From positions 19,488,867 through 19,552,866 of the forward strand of contig NC_092525.1 in NCBI RefSeq assembly GCF_037038585.1: a stretch of DNA of 64,000 nucleotides, given 5' to 3'. The DNA is from Patagioenas fasciata (taxonomy: Eukaryota > Chordata > Aves > Columbiformes > Columbidae). The position numbers were made by a program, and so were the translations under genes. A model generated the notes under the pieces. It did not search any database, was not told where the DNA came from, and saw only the letters and a program-made list of their open reading frames with translations. This document shows, piece after piece, positions 62,817-64,000 of the stretch (position 1 is its first letter; each line of letters opens with the position of its first letter).

Positions 62817-63180
62817 TAGCCTGGAGACAAGGAAACAGAAGGGAGATCTTATGTTCTCTACAACTACCTCAAAGGAGGTTGTAGCAGGGAGGGTGTTGGT
62901 CTCTTCTCCCAAGTAGCAAATGACAGTATGAGAGGAAACAGCCTCAGGTTGCTCCAGGGGAGGTTTAGATGGAATATTGGGAAAAAATTCTTCCCAGAAA
63001 GGGCTGTCGGCCATTGGAACAGGCTGCCCAGGGCAGTGGTGGAGTCAACGTCCCTGGAGGGGTTTAAAAGACATGGAGATGAGGTTCTTAGGAACATGGT
63101 TTAGTGTCAGAGTAATGGTTGGACTTGATGATCTTGAGGGTGTTTTCCAACCAAAATGATGTATGATTCTATGATTCTAT
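62817..63180 (+). mobile_element. CR1 LINE, 5'-truncated copy
   Basis: Typical CR1 3' region: GCCTGGAGACAAGGAAACAG, CAACTACCTCAAAGGAGGTT, GGAACAGGCTGCCCAGGGCA, then TGATGATCTTGAGGGTGTTTTCC and the terminal ATGATTCTATGATTCTAT. It points right and is the least diverged of the three copies, so probably the youngest. The direct 8-base tail repeats are diagnostic of sauropsid CR1. Confidence 0.95.
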
Positions 63181-63680
63181 TCACTGCTCAGCCTGCACAC
63201 CCTGTGTACCCCTTGTGTGGTGCTCAGCAGCCCGTTGTGCTCCCCGGGGCTGTGGGCAACAGTCAGGACTGCTGGTGCTGGGAAGCAACTTTGGGCAAAC
63301 TGGAACCAGGGTAGTGTAATGGGACATGATAAAAGCACATGGATGAGTGAAGCCTGCGCAGTTCACTTGGTGCAAGCTGCAGCGTGCCCTTGTCTGGATG
63401 CGGAGGTCAGCAGTGGTGCAGCTCTTCCACAGCAGCGCCTGCACTGAGGCTATTTCCGAGTCCCATAAAAATCTTTATGTCTCTGTGATCAGGATTCAGT
63501 GATGCAAATTTGCTGTGTCAAAAGGAAGACGCCACAGTAAATGAATTAGTACAAGAAGAACTTCTTATTTAAGAAGTGCTGACTCTGCACTCTCCCCTGT
63601 GCCCTCGCTTTTAAAATTGAAGTCTGGGTTTGCTGCTTGTTATGATCTATATTTAGATACTTGTAAATGAAGTTTTGCAG

Positions 63681-63911
63681 TCACATGGCTGCATTCTTGT
63701 ACAGCTTCATGAAGCTGATTTTTCACATTACAGAGATTTATATGTTTGCGTTTACATATTGCGGGTGTTTCCATAAAAGCTTGGGATAGCCACATTAAGG
63801 AGGATGACCTGAAACAAAACGAAGTGTTTAAAATTATACTGAGCACACCTAAAAACATTGTCCTGGTGCAGACCAGTGAAGTCACTGCAGAAACAAGGGA
63901 GGTACAGACAG
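63681..63911 (+). pseudogene. FREM1: FREM1 exon remnant, second half of Calx-beta domain, with frameshift
   Basis: Follows AGTTTTGCAG and ends at a perfect GTAAGA donor. The first part, DFSHYRDLY in one frame, recalls DFTVTPSKL. From 63764 another frame is open to the donor and reads GVSIKAWDSHIKEDDL, QNEVFKIILSTPKNIVL and VQTSEVTA. This aligns with [35 protein letters not shown] and GTKTKAAV. EVFxxxLxxP is the Calx-beta core. At least one frameshift lies between 63740 and 63764. The next exons of the gene should lie just right of the window. Confidence 0.8.
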
Positions 63912-64000
63912 GTAAGATTAATGGATGTAGACCTTTCGGGACCACTTCTTCCAAGCAGAGGGTTGAGACGTGCGAGGGGACAGGATCGCTTTTGGGATGT
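63912..64000. other. Start of the next intron
   Basis: 89 bases after the donor at 63912; nothing recognised before the window ends. Confidence 0.5.

Larger units (their letters stand above)
59844..63680. other. Intron with CR1 copy
   Basis: Holds the CR1 at 62817-63180 and an exon-like cysteine-rich ORF at 60764-60841. A T/A-rich stretch lies at 61540-61575. No other feature recognised. Confidence 0.5.
2001..63911 (+). pseudogene. FREM1: Decayed multi-exon FREM1-like gene (whole locus)
   Basis: FREM1 is a secreted basement-membrane protein that works with FRAS1 and FREM2 in epidermal-dermal adhesion. It is built of an N-terminal region, a chain of CSPG repeats, one Calx-beta domain and a C-type lectin domain. 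About twenty plus-strand segments here match successive parts of it in the same order, with introns between them. Many begin after a recognisable pyrimidine tract plus AG or end at a GT donor. At least nine carry stops or frameshifts, listed in the exon entries, so a full-length product cannot be made. Retained introns argue against a retrocopy. It could be a unitary loss or a decayed duplicate; flanking genes are not in the window. The C-terminal exons would lie to the right of it. The family call is confident; the pseudogene call is strong but rests on alignments made by eye. Confidence 0.85.

Noticed and set aside
1-64000. Functional FREM2, FREM3 or FRAS1 gene
   Set aside because: Exons are small and the blocks at 34093, 46753 and 58171 fit FREM1 best; as I recall, FREM2 and FREM3 carry most CSPG repeats in one huge first exon.
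1-64000. Degenerate W-chromosome copy
   Set aside because: Possible in principle for a Z-linked bird gene, but the window lacks the dense retroviral and satellite repeats usual for W sequence. Not excluded.
60300-64000. CER1, the gene recalled to lie beyond the 3' end of FREM1 in human
   Set aside because: No cystine-knot coding block is visible; the FREM1-like gene itself has not ended by 64 kb.
1-64000. tRNA, rRNA, CRISPR arrays, phage or bacterial operons
   Set aside because: No such structure was seen on either strand; the window is vertebrate intron-type sequence.

Overview
The window looks like an intron-rich piece of a bird (or close sauropsid) nuclear genome. It has no bacterial-style gene packing, no long open frames and few interspersed repeats. 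The only clear mobile elements are three 5'-truncated CR1 LINE tails, one of which ends in the ATTCTATG-type tail typical of avian CR1.

The main content is one multi-exon locus on the plus strand, from about 2.0 kb to the right edge. Exon by exon and in order, its translations match what I recall of FREM1 (FRAS1-related extracellular matrix protein 1). They run from the N-terminal region (about 2.0-5.9 kb), through the CSPG/NG2-type repeats (about 6.8-58.3 kb), into the Calx-beta domain (59.7-63.9 kb). The C-type lectin end of the protein would lie beyond the window. Introns are retained, so this is not a retrocopy.

Most of these exons carry in-frame stops or frameshifts, and one has an AT where a splice donor GT is expected. 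Three exons (14072-14221, 34093-34237, 46753-47001) are open end to end with good splice sites. The simplest reading is a decayed FREM1 gene: a unitary pseudogene, or a decayed second copy if another FREM1 exists elsewhere in the genome. The window alone cannot separate these two. Six remnants with weaker matches are listed separately at low confidence.

The rest is intronic. It holds the CR1 copies at 17.1-17.6 kb (minus), 31.4-31.8 kb (plus) and 62.8-63.2 kb (plus), short simple repeats, a GC-rich CpG-dense patch near 31.2 kb, a perfect 11-bp-stem hairpin at 20.24 kb, and two exon-like ORFs with good donor sites that I cannot assign (57.5 and 60.8 kb). I found no RNA genes, no CRISPR array, no complete functional protein gene, and no supported minus-strand gene. 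Family assignments rest on recalled protein sequence; no alignment or search was run.
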